From: a virus
DNA length: 20,265 bases
Reading direction: 5' to 3' (one strand)
IMG/VR virus record: IMGVR_UViG_3300043788_000144
Span: 1 to 20,265 of that record
Below the pieces are notes generated by a model, which saw nothing but the letters and a program-made list of their open reading frames with translations, was not told where the DNA came from and searched no databases. The position numbers and the translations under genes were made by a program. This document shows positions 10,984-18,504 of the stretch, one piece after another (position 1 is the stretch's first letter; each line of letters begins with the position of its first letter).

Positions 10984-13651
10984 GGCGAACTGCGAAGCCT
11001 GTCCACTCTTCGACAGAGACTACGCTTACGTCCCTAGCACGGGCCCGAGCCGCTGCAAGATCGCTCTGGTCGGACAGAATCCTGGATCGCAGGAGATCAG
11101 GATAGGCAAGCCGTTCACTGGCCCCAGCGGCAGGCTCCTAGATCAGGTCTTGAAGCATTACAAGCTAGACCGATCTGAGATGCTAGTAACGAATGCTGTC
11201 TCTTGCACGCATCGCCAGGACTCCACGATGAAGCCTCCGGCAGCTGCAGTGGCAGCCTGTCGTCCGAGACTCATGGAAGAACTACACCAGCGTGGAGCCG
11301 AGAAGATCGTCTCGATGGGTAACGTCCCGTCTCAAGGGTTCCTCGGCGTAAGAGATTCGATCACCCGCCTACGAGTAGGCGCTGCCCGCGACCTAGAGAT
11401 AACCGCAGGGCACTTCGCCAAGCTGTACTGTACGTATCACCCAGCTGCATGTCTCCGGGGAGCGCAGTACTTCCCGTCAATGGTCAATGACTTCGGCAAA
11501 CTAGTCAAGCCGCCTCCCCCATGGCAGGAGCCTACGTATGTTGTCTGGGAAGATTCGATCACAGCTATCCGCGGTATCAAGGAAATGCAACGTAGAGGGA
11601 TCAGTCGAATATCTCTCGACATCGAAACATCCGTACCTGCCGATAAAGATACCAGTTTTGACCACCCGTATCGGTACAAGATACTTTGCATTGGCTTGGC
11701 CTATTCACCGACTAAGGCTATTGTCATCGGGAGAGCAGCCTGTCAGGACCCGCTCGTCCTAAAGATGCTGAAACAGTTCCTAGTCGGCAAGACAATCATC
11801 TGCCAAAACGGTAAGTTCGACAAGCAAGGCCAATACGCGCACGGCTGCGACTTCACGTTCACGTCTGACACGATGCTACAGTCGTACGTCATGGATGAGA
11901 GGCCTGGTATTCATGGACTCAAGGTCCAGCTCGAAGAGAAGCTCGGGTATCCGAGATATGCTGACGAGATCACGCAATACGTCGGAAAAGGCAAAGCGAA
12001 GTCGTTCGCGAACATTCCCCTTGATATCCTTTACCGCTACAACGCATACGACACGTGCGGCACTTTCGCTCTGGACGAATACAACATGGAGCTGCTACAC
12101 GGGGATGATTGGGCTGCACCCGTCCGAGATCGGCATGACGGTGAACGTTGGGGACTCGTTCGGCTTCACAGTTTCATGGTCCAAACAGCCAATAACCTCT
12201 CCTACGTGGAGCTCAATGGGTTTCCCGTTGACCTCAAGTACAATGCAGAGCTCACCAGGAAGTACGATGGAGAGCTCTCCCGCCTAGAGCAGGACATGTT
12301 CGACCTGCTGGACGGAGTCAGATTCAATCCCCGGTCCCCGCAACAACTGAAGAAGATCTTCGCCAACATGAACGTCCCGCTTCCTATGGTCCGTAGACCT
12401 AACGGAACGGTATCCGCCTCCACGGCAGCGGACGTATTGAAGGACTTGTACGAGAAGTACAAGTCAATCACTACTAAGGCGATAGGCAGGTCCGATACGC
12501 CTGAAATCGTATACGAGAGTACTGAAGAGGCTTTCCTTCGAGCCCTGCTGGCATATCGTAAGTTCGCCAAGATGAACGGCACATACGTCCGCGGCTTGAA
12601 GAAGCACGTATGGAAGGGCCGAGTCTTCCCGACGATCATGATTCACTCTACCGTATCGGGCAGGACATCACAGAAGAGACCGTCGCTTCAGGTCATTCCT
12701 CACGCCAACGAGATCAAGAGACAGTTCGTTACGTCGGACTACAACAAGTGGCGATACGACTGGGAACCGTACCGCGACTACAGCGTACTGTGTGAATTTG
12801 ACTATAAGCAGATCGAACTACGGGTGCTAACCTGGCTAGCTCAAGAGGAGTACTTCCGTGAGATATTCGCAGACGAGAACCGGGACCTATTCAAAGAACT
12901 TCTTCCAGTTGTCAGACCCGAACGGTCTAAGAAGACTAATCTACACCCCAAGGACAGACGAAATATCGTCAAAGCCTTCGTCTACGGATTGGCTTACGGC
13001 CGAGAGGCAAGCTCCATTGCCGAGGAGTACGGGATACCGGATCAGGATGCTCAGGAAATGTACCGTGACTTTTTCCGGGCTATCCCGAATATTGTCAGGT
13101 TCAGAAATCAGGTCAAGCGAGACGCGGTGTCGCAGAACGACCTCGTCACTCCCTTCGGACGGAGAAGAAGGTTCTGGCTAGTCACTCCAGACAATAAGAA
13201 GGAAGTTGAGAACGAGGCGCTATCATTCTATCCACAGTCCATTGCATCCGATATAGCGATACAGGCATTCAACTGGTTGAGACCGCAACTAAAGGGAATT
13301 GCATACGTACGTAATCTTGTGCACGACGCTATCTTCACGGAGTGCAAGGAAAGTAACCTGGAGAGAGTAGCGGACATAGTCATTTCCACCATGCAGGCGT
13401 CAGCTTACGCCGTCATGGGCGATTACGTCAAGATCGGTGTAGATGCGGAGGTAGGCAGGACATGGGGCGATATGATCAGCCTAGAGAGTTGGCTCGACGG
13501 GAAGAGACCCTACCCGTCGGAAGTGGCCGTGAGACAGACAGCCGTTCTAGTTCCGCACACTACGCCGACGCTCAGTTTGGCAGGCCCGATTGGGTCATGT
13601 GCGGATTTCAATGGGGCCAAGGAGTGCGAGTCCTCGCTAGTAAGATTCTGA
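10964..13651 (+). CDS. family A DNA polymerase with N-terminal family 4 uracil-DNA-glycosylase domain (SPO1-type fusion)
   Basis: The 895-residue replicative polymerase begins with a UDG domain (about 1-180): all four Fe-S cysteines (Cys10, 13, 81, 99), motif GQNPGSQE (37-44) and HPAA at 159. Then comes an intact 3'-5' exonuclease: Exo I Asp219/Glu221 (LDIETS), Exo II Asn282/Asp286, Exo III YNAYD at 359-363. The polymerase domain has motif A with Asp613 (FDYKQIELR), motif B Lys670 to Gly675 (KAFVYG) and motif C VHDA with Asp788; the usual Glu after this Asp is Ala789. About 45 residues after the expected end are unusual. The GTG start overlaps a small gene. The UDG domain may act as a uracil or base sensor, as in SPO1-like phages. 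Confidence 0.92.
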   Translation: MEPRHPKANCEACPLFDRDYAYVPSTGPSRCKIALVGQNPGSQEIRIGKPFTGPSGRLLDQVLKHYKLDRSEMLVTNAVSCTHRQDSTMKPPAAAVAACRPRLMEELHQRGAEKIVSMGNVPSQGFLGVRDSITRLRVGAARDLEITAGHFAKLYCTYHPAACLRGAQYFPSMVNDFGKLVKPPPPWQEPTYVVWEDSITAIRGIKEMQRRGISRISLDIETSVPADKDTSFDHPYRYKILCIGLAYSPTKAIVIGRAACQDPLVLKMLKQFLVGKTIICQNGKFDKQGQYAHGCDFTFTSDTMLQSYVMDERPGIHGLKVQLEEKLGYPRYADEITQYVGKGKAKSFANIPLDILYRYNAYDTCGTFALDEYNMELLHGDDWAAPVRDRHDGERWGLVRLHSFMVQTANNLSYVELNGFPVDLKYNAELTRKYDGELSRLEQDMFDLLDGVRFNPRSPQQLKKIFANMNVPLPMVRRPNGTVSASTAADVLKDLYEKYKSITTKAIGRSDTPEIVYESTEEAFLRALLAYRKFAKMNGTYVRGLKKHVWKGRVFPTIMIHSTVSGRTSQKRPSLQVIPHANEIKRQFVTSDYNKWRYDWEPYRDYSVLCEFDYKQIELRVLTWLAQEEYFREIFADENRDLFKELLPVVRPERSKKTNLHPKDRRNIVKAFVYGLAYGREASSIAEEYGIPDQDAQEMYRDFFRAIPNIVRFRNQVKRDAVSQNDLVTPFGRRRRFWLVTPDNKKEVENEALSFYPQSIASDIAIQAFNWLRPQLKGIAYVRNLVHDAIFTECKESNLERVADIVISTMQASAYAVMGDYVKIGVDAEVGRTWGDMISLESWLDGKRPYPSEVAVRQTAVLVPHTTPTLSLAGPIGSCADFNGAKECESSLVRF

Positions 13652-13842
13652 CACATGCAGAACTACAGTACTTGACCCCCATTGCCGTAATGGCTAGGCG
13701 AAGAGAACTTTCCCTTACGTGCTGGATAGGCGTTGGAGGAAACAACGATACGGTACTCATTGACGCTCCGGACTATCCCTCGGCTATGGAAGCGCTATTC
13801 CGCCAGTGGAGCCCGAACCGTAAGAAGGAGATCGAAGCTTGA
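13597..13842 (+). CDS. hypothetical protein, about 81 aa (start uncertain)
   Basis: The frame is open far into the polymerase gene, but the protein-like part is at the end: QYLTPIAVMARRRELSLTCWIGVGG and IDAPDYPSAMEALFRQWSP. ATG 13597 and GTG 13624 are the candidate starts; neither has a good ribosome binding site, so coupling from the polymerase is likely. No family is recognised. The stop is overlapped by the TTGA start of the next gene. Confidence 0.5.
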   Translation: MCGFQWGQGVRVLASKILTHAELQYLTPIAVMARRRELSLTCWIGVGGNNDTVLIDAPDYPSAMEALFRQWSPNRKKEIEA

Positions 13843-14165
13843 GATCCGTACTGTTCATCGACGGCTATGCAAAAGGCCACGTAATACCCTGTGATGATAA
13901 CGCTCCGGTATGGCGAGTAGCAATCCCTCCCGATCCTCGGATAACCGAATACTACGATCCTAATGAACCTATACCGACGCTCCGAACTGATGATTACTAC
14001 TTCCACATGATAGGGTTCTACGGACTCATCATCCGGATAGCGTCTATCCACATGAACTACGAAAACATAGATCCATACGATATGAGAATAGTCCTAAGTC
14101 GGGAAGCTAGGCAAGCGGCGGTCGAGATGCCGGCAAGGGGAGGATCCGGTCGCAACCCGGTATAG
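13839..14165 (+). CDS. hypothetical protein, 108 aa
   Basis: TTG 13839 overlaps the previous TGA and follows AAGAAGGAG at a good distance. The product begins RSVLFIDGYAKGHVIPCDD and is rich in Y, D and P (EYYDPNEPIP, DDYYFHMIGFYGLIIRIASI), with a short hydrophobic patch around 60-72 that is too polar at its edges to be a sure membrane span. I do not recognise it. The coding end runs into GAGGATC, which pairs with GATCCTC at 14172-14178 in the 61-base gap before the HNH gene. Confidence 0.6.
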   Translation: MRSVLFIDGYAKGHVIPCDDNAPVWRVAIPPDPRITEYYDPNEPIPTLRTDDYYFHMIGFYGLIIRIASIHMNYENIDPYDMRIVLSREARQAAVEMPARGGSGRNPV

Positions 14166-14226
14166 AGGGTCGATCCTCAGGTAAGAGTGGGTCGCCAAAC
14201 TGGCTAGGCCAGGGACAAGGTGTAAA

Positions 14227-14760
14227 GTGGCTTTAAAGCAGAGTGAGGATGATCCCGCCCACCACCCTCTCGAAATTCTAAAAGTCTGCAGCAAGTGCAA
14301 TGAAACAAAACCGGAGAGCGCCTTCTACAACTGCAGGAACAGCCCAGATGGCCTGCAGTACTGGTGCAAGACTTGCATGAAAGCACACAACCAGAACAAA
14401 GAATGGACGGACCAGCGTAAATGGCGAAAAAATAATCCCGATAAGCAAAAAGACGCAGAGAGAGCACACTATACGTTTAACTACGCGCAAGACAAACCGA
14501 AATACGTAGCAGCCAGAGCGCGAAGGAGAGCCGCAGAGAATCAAGCACTGTGTGAGTACCGAGAGTGCAAATCTATAGACAGGCGTACAGTCTGGGAAAG
14601 GGACAAAGGGGTCTGTCAACTGGCTCTTCTTTGCGAAGGCGCATTCGTCCCGTTCGATGCCATGCATATGGACCATATCATACGACTAGCCGACGGGGGT
14701 CTGCACTGTTACCTAAACGTCCAGACTAGTTGCGCGCCGTGCAACAGGTTCAAATCTTGA
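14227..14760 (+). CDS. HNH endonuclease with N-terminal zinc finger (probable free-standing homing endonuclease)
   Basis: HNH enzymes nick or cut DNA; phage copies are often selfish homing genes. The 177-residue product has a zinc finger CSKC-x21-CKTC (about 21-52) followed by a basic helix, a long Arg/Lys-rich linker, and a C-terminal HNH core: WERDKGVCQLALLC, HMDHIIRLADGGLH with the catalytic His, then an Asn (YLNVQTSC) and CAPCNRFKS. The start is GTG 14227. The coding DNA is A-rich with many AAA codons, unlike its neighbours, which points to acquisition. It lies after the polymerase genes, a common homing target area, but no split gene or intron is evident. Confidence 0.85.
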   Translation: MALKQSEDDPAHHPLEILKVCSKCNETKPESAFYNCRNSPDGLQYWCKTCMKAHNQNKEWTDQRKWRKNNPDKQKDAERAHYTFNYAQDKPKYVAARARRRAAENQALCEYRECKSIDRRTVWERDKGVCQLALLCEGAFVPFDAMHMDHIIRLADGGLHCYLNVQTSCAPCNRFKS

Positions 14761-14823
14761 TTACCAGCAGAAGAAGTAGGCATCTGGTCCCGCCTCCCAC
14801 CGCCACACATTAAAGGAGTAGTC

Positions 14824-15108
14824 ATGCAGATCGGAATAGCCAATACTAAGGCTAGCGTTAACAACTCGGCTACATACAATTCAGCAATCGCGGGAGCCGC
14901 AGCCGGACTCATATTCGCGGCGCTAAACGTCTACGTATTCAAGGGACACGTACCGTCTGGAATTACTACCGCTATCTACACCCTGATCTGCGCAATCTCA
15001 ACCGCCGTAGCTGGATTCTTGACTCGCCGAGACTTCAAAGACGAGCCAGCTCCCGCTGATGCGCCTGCAGACGTCAAGGCCAGATTCCAGCAGGATTCGA
15101 CGAGCTAA
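14824..15108 (+). CDS. two-span small membrane protein, holin-like, 94 aa
   Basis: AAAGGAG five bases before the ATG gives one of the best ribosome binding sites here. Two membrane helices are evident (about 21-40, AIAGAAAGLIFAALNVYVF, and 45-66, SGITTAIYTLICAISTAVAGF), joined by a short KGHVP turn and followed by a charged tail RRDFKDEP. This is the shape of class II holins and of several actinobacteriophage membrane proteins. It is on the plus strand, away from the hydrolase cassette, so a holin role is not assured; antiholin or membrane superinfection functions are alternatives. Confidence 0.7.
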   Translation: MQIGIANTKASVNNSATYNSAIAGAAAGLIFAALNVYVFKGHVPSGITTAIYTLICAISTAVAGFLTRRDFKDEPAPADAPADVKARFQQDSTS

Positions 15109-15227
15109 AAGATCTTGATAAGCTATATGTGCTCTTTTTTCTTCCGCGCGTTGTCCTCGCTAAAACAATGGAAGACTAGCGATGAACATAGAGCTATTAT
15201 CCCCAATGACCCCGCAAGATCTTTTTT
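15107..15227 (+). ncRNA. candidate structured RNA of about 120 nt with nested stems, possible pseudoknot and 3' T6
   Basis: An 11-bp outer stem joins AAAAGATCTTG (15107-15117) to CAAGATCTTTT (15215-15225). Inside, AGCTATATGT (15121-15130) pairs with ACATAGAGCT (15186-15195) with one mismatch, then TCTTCC (15140-15145) with GGAAGA (15170-15175), then TTGT (15151-15154) with ACAA (15165-15168). The loop bases TCGCTA (15157-15162) match TAGCGA (15177-15182), which would form a pseudoknot or an alternative fold. Six T follow the outer stem (15222-15227), as for an intrinsic terminator. No ORF with a start signal fills the stretch. It may be a small RNA, or a long terminator/leader. Confidence 0.5.
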
Positions 15228-15253
15228 GGACAAATTTAGTCTCTCGATAAATA
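15226..15253 (+). promoter_or_regulatory. possible promoter for the 15274-16129 genes
   Basis: TTGGAC (15226-15231) is followed after 16 bp by TAAATA (15248-15253) in an AT-rich run, and the first gene starts 20 bases on. The -35 begins in the T-run that ends the structured RNA. The -10 is a poor match, so this is tentative. Confidence 0.35.
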
Positions 15254-15273
15254 AATAAAGAAAGGCGAGCACG

Positions 15274-15438
15274 ATGACAGTCGAAATTACCTGGACGGAT
15301 CAAGGGCCTTCGCATACATTCGAAGTAGCGAATGCTGGGGTGGACGAGCATCGCCAGATTGTTCTAAGCTGGCATGGATCAAGAACGGACCTCAAGATAC
15401 CACTGGACAACGTTAGATTCTGGACGGTGAGCAAGTGA
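15274..15438 (+). CDS. hypothetical protein, 54 aa
   Basis: ATG 15274 follows AAAGGCGAG. The product reads as a small beta domain: TVEITWTDQGPSHTFEVA, QIVLSWHGSRTDLKIPL and VRFWTVSK. No family is recognised. The stop overlaps the GTG of the next gene (GTGA), and the next product has similar size and beta character, so the two may act together. Confidence 0.6.
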   Translation: MTVEITWTDQGPSHTFEVANAGVDEHRQIVLSWHGSRTDLKIPLDNVRFWTVSK

Positions 15439-15680
15439 CTGAAAAGGCAACAGCCTGCGTGATCGAGATATACCAGACAGAGCCAGAAGAGACCGACGAT
15501 ACGCTAGCAGGTAGCGTCATCATGCCGGACAAAGTCCTCATTAACGGGCACCCTGTACTAACCCAGGGCGGGGTAAGGATCAACGCCATAGAAATACCCG
15601 TAGGAAAGGAACTCGCAAGCGTTACAGTCACGCTACTAGTTCGCCGAATCATAGTCGCGGCTGAGGGGGACATACATTGA
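15435..15680 (+). CDS. hypothetical beta-rich protein, 81 aa
   Basis: GTG 15435 overlaps the previous stop. The product alternates hydrophobic and polar residues in several strands (ATACVIEIYQTEPEE, VLINGHPVLTQGGVRINAIE, ASVTVTLLVRRIIVAAEG), suggesting a small beta sandwich or barrel. No motif or signal is seen. Its end overlaps the TTG start of the RuvC-like gene, so they are coupled. Confidence 0.65.
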   Translation: MTEKATACVIEIYQTEPEETDDTLAGSVIMPDKVLINGHPVLTQGGVRINAIEIPVGKELASVTVTLLVRRIIVAAEGDIH

Positions 15681-16129
15681 GAATCATCTCAATAGTACCC
15701 GGTAAGATAACCGGCTGGGCCGCCTGGGAAGAAGGACTGCCCATCGACCACGGAAGCATGGGCCCGAAAGAGCACCACGGCGAACTGTGGCGCCTGCTAG
15801 TAGGCGAATGGCAGCAGGCAGATACTGTTATCTGCCAGTCGTACACCAGGTCTCTTCGAGATACTGTATCAATCGAATACACGGGAACAATCAAGAGTGC
15901 GGCAGATGTCTTCAATATGAGACTAGTCATGCAAGGAGACCACGTACTAAACAGTATAAGTAACCACAAGCTGAGACGATGGGGGGCGCAGCACACCAGC
16001 TGGTACGTAGATCGCTACCAGGTCGCAGCGGAAGGCCACATACTATTCCATCTTCTCCACAACGTCTACGTGCCTGAGGCGCTTAGGCAGCGTACGATAC
16101 TGACTCTAAGGCCAGTCGCAGAGAATTAA
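15677..16129 (+). CDS. RuvC/RNase H-fold protein with apparently lost catalytic acids
   Basis: RuvC-like phage proteins resolve branched DNA using acidic residues of an RNase H fold. Here the outline is kept: strand one IISIVPGKITGWAAW (normally I-D-P-G-x-x-T-G-W), a later strand ADTVICQSYT (normally V-I-E), a central helix with the pattern of phage RuvC-like proteins, and a C-terminal segment QVAAEGHILFHLL (normally with Asp before the His). In each place the acid is replaced: Val7, Gln54 and the Ala/Glu stretch before the last His. It should therefore bind but not cut, or use a different chemistry. TTG overlaps the previous TGA. It is the last plus-strand gene before the convergent element. 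Confidence 0.6.
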   Translation: MRIISIVPGKITGWAAWEEGLPIDHGSMGPKEHHGELWRLLVGEWQQADTVICQSYTRSLRDTVSIEYTGTIKSAADVFNMRLVMQGDHVLNSISNHKLRRWGAQHTSWYVDRYQVAAEGHILFHLLHNVYVPEALRQRTILTLRPVAEN

Positions 16130-16206
16130 GCCGGAGCCCGGCACAGTGTGAGATCCCACACATCCCGCACTGAAAGAGGGGCGGACGCCTCAGACCGGGC
16201 TCCGGC
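16130..16206. terminator. 77-nt structured element between convergent units, probable bidirectional terminator
   Basis: A perfect 12-bp inverted repeat, GCCGGAGCCCGG (16130-16141) and CCGGGCTCCGGC (16195-16206), starts on the base after one stop and ends six bases before the opposite stop. Inside are GTGTG/CACAC (16146-16150 with 16157-16161), an alternative CAGTG/CACTG (16144-16148 with 16168-16172), and GAGG/CCTC (16176-16179 with 16188-16191). No T-runs flank it. The 7-bp ends resemble an acceptor stem and the length is 77, but there is no T-arm or anticodon arm. Confidence 0.75.
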
Positions 16207-16212
16207 AGCTTG

Positions 16213-17175
16213 TTATGACCAGGTTGCTCCACCATCGACAGATGTCACGGCCCTAGCGTGTATCACTAGTCCGTCTTCGATTGCGTAGGTCACGTTACCT
16301 GGATGAGCAGGCTGCCCCGGATTAGAGGCTACACCTGAGGCTGTCCACTTCTTACCGTCGGTTGTCGTGACCGTGCGGCAGTGTACAGACTGTCCGTCGA
16401 TCGCGTAGACCACGATGCCCTCGTGCGGAGTAGTCTGAGGCACCTGCGGCATGAACTGGTCCGCCCAGCTCGAATCCGCTACGTCGATGTCGCAGCTAGC
16501 CTCGCCGCAGGTAACTACGGGGTTAGACCCTGGAATGGGAGTATTCGCGTTTGTCAGGTTGTCACCGTACTGCACGTACACCCAACTAGTGTTCTGGACG
16601 AGTAGCTCCTGTGCTTGCTCTACGCTCCAGTTGTAGTCGGCCACGCCGTACCGTACCAGGCTCATGTCGACGCCTGCGTCTACGAGAGCCGTATTCAGCG
16701 CGCCGAGGTTGTCATAACCGACGTACAGCGTCGTCATCCAGTTACGAGCCGCCCGAGCCTTACAAGCCACTACAGCGGCGTCGTAGGTCCCGGCCAGACT
16801 CTCGATGTCGCCGACATCGGCAAGCCCAGCGGCCAGAACGAGCTGAGAGGGAGTCTGATCGATGAGAATGACACCGCATCCTCCGTTCTTGAACCGAGCT
16901 ATCTCTTCCGCAGTCGCCTCGATGATCGAAGAGCCCGTTGCGTATAGGGCAACGATTCCATCCTTGACAACGGGCACCTTACTTGAGTTGGCTGCTATCA
17001 CATCTACGAATCCTACGAAGTTCACTGTCCGCCTTCTTTCTTCCGCCTTGAAATGCTTGTCCATTTCGGCCTGCGCGTCCGCCTGACGCAAGTGCCTTCC
17101 TGTCCTCCACTTACAGTCTGGGCAGCCAGCTCTAAAGAACAGGAGCCCGGCGTGAGCCATTCCGTCATATCTCAC
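16213..17175 (-). CDS. GH25/DUF1906-like cell-wall hydrolase with N-terminal zinc-ribbon-like part and two C-terminal repeats
   Basis: Such TIM-barrel domains occur in actinomycete and phage proteins thought to degrade peptidoglycan. The 320-residue product has three parts: residues 1-50 with CPDC...H...H (possible zinc site); a barrel from VNFVGFVDVIAAN (51) through ILIDQTPSQ, DIESLAGTYDAAVVACKARA, LYVGYDNLGAL to WVYVQYGDN and CDIDVAD; and two repeats of about 28 residues (VVYAIDGQSVHCRTVTTTDG and VTYAIEDGLVIHARAVTSVDG). The repeats may bind the wall or be receptor-binding. GTG 17175 overlaps the upstream stop; a second GTG before NFVGF has AAGGCGG upstream and could give a shorter product. 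It may be an endolysin; a tail-associated protein is the alternative. Confidence 0.6.
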   Translation of the reverse strand: MRYDGMAHAGLLFFRAGCPDCKWRTGRHLRQADAQAEMDKHFKAEERRRTVNFVGFVDVIAANSSKVPVVKDGIVALYATGSSIIEATAEEIARFKNGGCGVILIDQTPSQLVLAAGLADVGDIESLAGTYDAAVVACKARAARNWMTTLYVGYDNLGALNTALVDAGVDMSLVRYGVADYNWSVEQAQELLVQNTSWVYVQYGDNLTNANTPIPGSNPVVTCGEASCDIDVADSSWADQFMPQVPQTTPHEGIVVYAIDGQSVHCRTVTTTDGKKWTASGVASNPGQPAHPGNVTYAIEDGLVIHARAVTSVDGGATWS

Positions 17176-17606
17176 TTGACGATCTTTTCGTCGAGAGCCT
17201 TGATCGCGTTTAGTACCTCAGTAATGCCTCCCTCCGTATGGGTATCTAGCCGGTCACACAGAAGTTCAGTATCCTCGAATGTCTTGGCAGCTCTAGCATC
17301 CGCCGCAACACTCTGCAGGTTCTGGCCGACCATGATGACCGAGAGCAGGACTAGCTGCAGGAAGAAGGAAGCAACCCACTGAACGATTCCGTATGTACCG
17401 CCCTTGATGGCTGTTGGTAGGGCCAGGAGGTCAAAGATCGCGAACGCGTAAGCGCACCACATCGTGCCAACGATCTTCGTACAGAATATGGCCAAGGTCT
17501 TATTGACCTTGTCCCACCAATGCTCAGACGGGAGATGATCGAGAGTGTGCTCATGGACGGGATGTCCATGTTTAGTAAAGCCCCAGCGAGGCTTCTTATC
17601 CGGCAT
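17172..17606 (-). CDS. two-span membrane protein, DUF1003-like, probable holin component
   Basis: The 144-residue product has a His-rich soluble start (KHGHPVHEHTLDHLPSEHWW), two membrane helices (about 38-60 and 70-95: VGTMWCAYAFAIFDLLAL and GIVQWVASFFLQLVLLSVIM) and a helical tail with QSVAADARAAKTFEDTELLCD, the pattern of DUF1003-like proteins. ATG follows GGCGGGC. It is immediately upstream of the hydrolase gene (GTGA overlap), the usual place of a holin. Confidence 0.7.
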   Translation of the reverse strand: MPDKKPRWGFTKHGHPVHEHTLDHLPSEHWWDKVNKTLAIFCTKIVGTMWCAYAFAIFDLLALPTAIKGGTYGIVQWVASFFLQLVLLSVIMVGQNLQSVAADARAAKTFEDTELLCDRLDTHTEGGITEVLNAIKALDEKIVK

Positions 17607-17617
17607 ATGCCCGCCTT

Positions 17618-18490
17618 CTATTTATGGGATATTACTATTACTGCCAGAACGATCGTGACCACCACCGACAGAAGCGCAACCCCGATAGCTATACTTGATC
17701 TCAACTGCTGGGCTGTCGAGGACCGCTCCATCTGCTGTAGTACATCATTCTCGCGTCTATCGATTACTGCATTACTACTTCCAGAGTTAGAACCCTCACC
17801 GCGGTCGATACGTTCCTTCAGTTCAGTGATACGGTCGGTCAGTGACTTCTCCAGGGTGGCGATCAGGGTGCCGATCTGGTCGATCTGCTTGGTGAACGAG
17901 GTCTCGCTCTTGGTAGCAGCGGTGGTGTTAGCGTCGTTCTGCTGCGCCACCGATTCCTTCTGCGCCAGCAGCGCCGCGTCCAGTGCCTCTTTGCTGGCCT
18001 TTTTCTCCTGATCGCCTCGAGTATCACGTTCAGCAAACTGCAACTCGATGCCGCGGAACTTTTCCTCGTGCAGTTCTCGCAGGTGTGCTATCTCGGCCCG
18101 CGTCTCGGTCGGGATAGTACGTACCTCCTCGAAGGTCAGCCGGAGCTTTGCTTCCAGGGCGTTCAGCCTAGCCTCGATCAGACTCTGCAACGCATCGACC
18201 GCGGCGTCTCGAGATGGTCCGACTACGCCGAGAAGTCCCTTGACCTCACTGAACTCAGCGTTTACCGCACGGACCTCAGCTTCCAGACGAGTAGACAACA
18301 GCAGTCGTACCGACTCGATCTCCCGTCTGATCTCTTCGGTGGCATTGTCTAGCTCGCGTCGAAGCTGTTCTGTAGTTAGCTTAGTAGGGTCAGGAACAGG
18401 AACCCAGCCGCCTCCGGGAGTAGAGCCGGCTATCCGTCCTACGCCAGGATTATCCTGCCTAACAAAAAGCGTACTATCTTCCTCTGACAT
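17618..18490 (-). CDS. coiled-coil protein with C-terminal membrane anchor, 290 aa
   Basis: A Gly/Pro-rich start (PGGGWVPVPDPTKLT) leads into a long coiled coil (about 40-255: TEEIRREIESVRLLLSTRLEA, then KEALDAALLAQKESVAQQN) and one C-terminal membrane span (IAIGVALLSVVVTIVLAVIVI) ending in HK. Proteins of this build are common beside lysis genes of actinobacteriophages; function is not known to me, with a spanin-like or holin-partner role possible. From about 17830 to 18000 the codons are almost all G/C-ending, unlike either side, which suggests recent exchange of the coiled-coil part. Confidence 0.7.
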   Translation of the reverse strand: MSEEDSTLFVRQDNPGVGRIAGSTPGGGWVPVPDPTKLTTEQLRRELDNATEEIRREIESVRLLLSTRLEAEVRAVNAEFSEVKGLLGVVGPSRDAAVDALQSLIEARLNALEAKLRLTFEEVRTIPTETRAEIAHLRELHEEKFRGIELQFAERDTRGDQEKKASKEALDAALLAQKESVAQQNDANTTAATKSETSFTKQIDQIGTLIATLEKSLTDRITELKERIDRGEGSNSGSSNAVIDRRENDVLQQMERSSTAQQLRSSIAIGVALLSVVVTIVLAVIVISHK

Positions 18491-18504
18491 CTACTACGCC
18501 CCCA

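Noticed and set aside
14140-14226. Group I intron around the HNH gene
   Set aside because: No split coding sequence and no recognisable intron core were seen; small hairpins only.
15435-16000. Enrichment of CTAG tetramers
   Set aside because: By eye it is about twice expectation in this stretch, but uncounted genome-wide and compatible with ordinary codon choice.
16130-16206. tRNA, because of length 77 and 7-bp complementary ends
   Set aside because: The stem is 12 bp, and T-arm and anticodon arm are missing.
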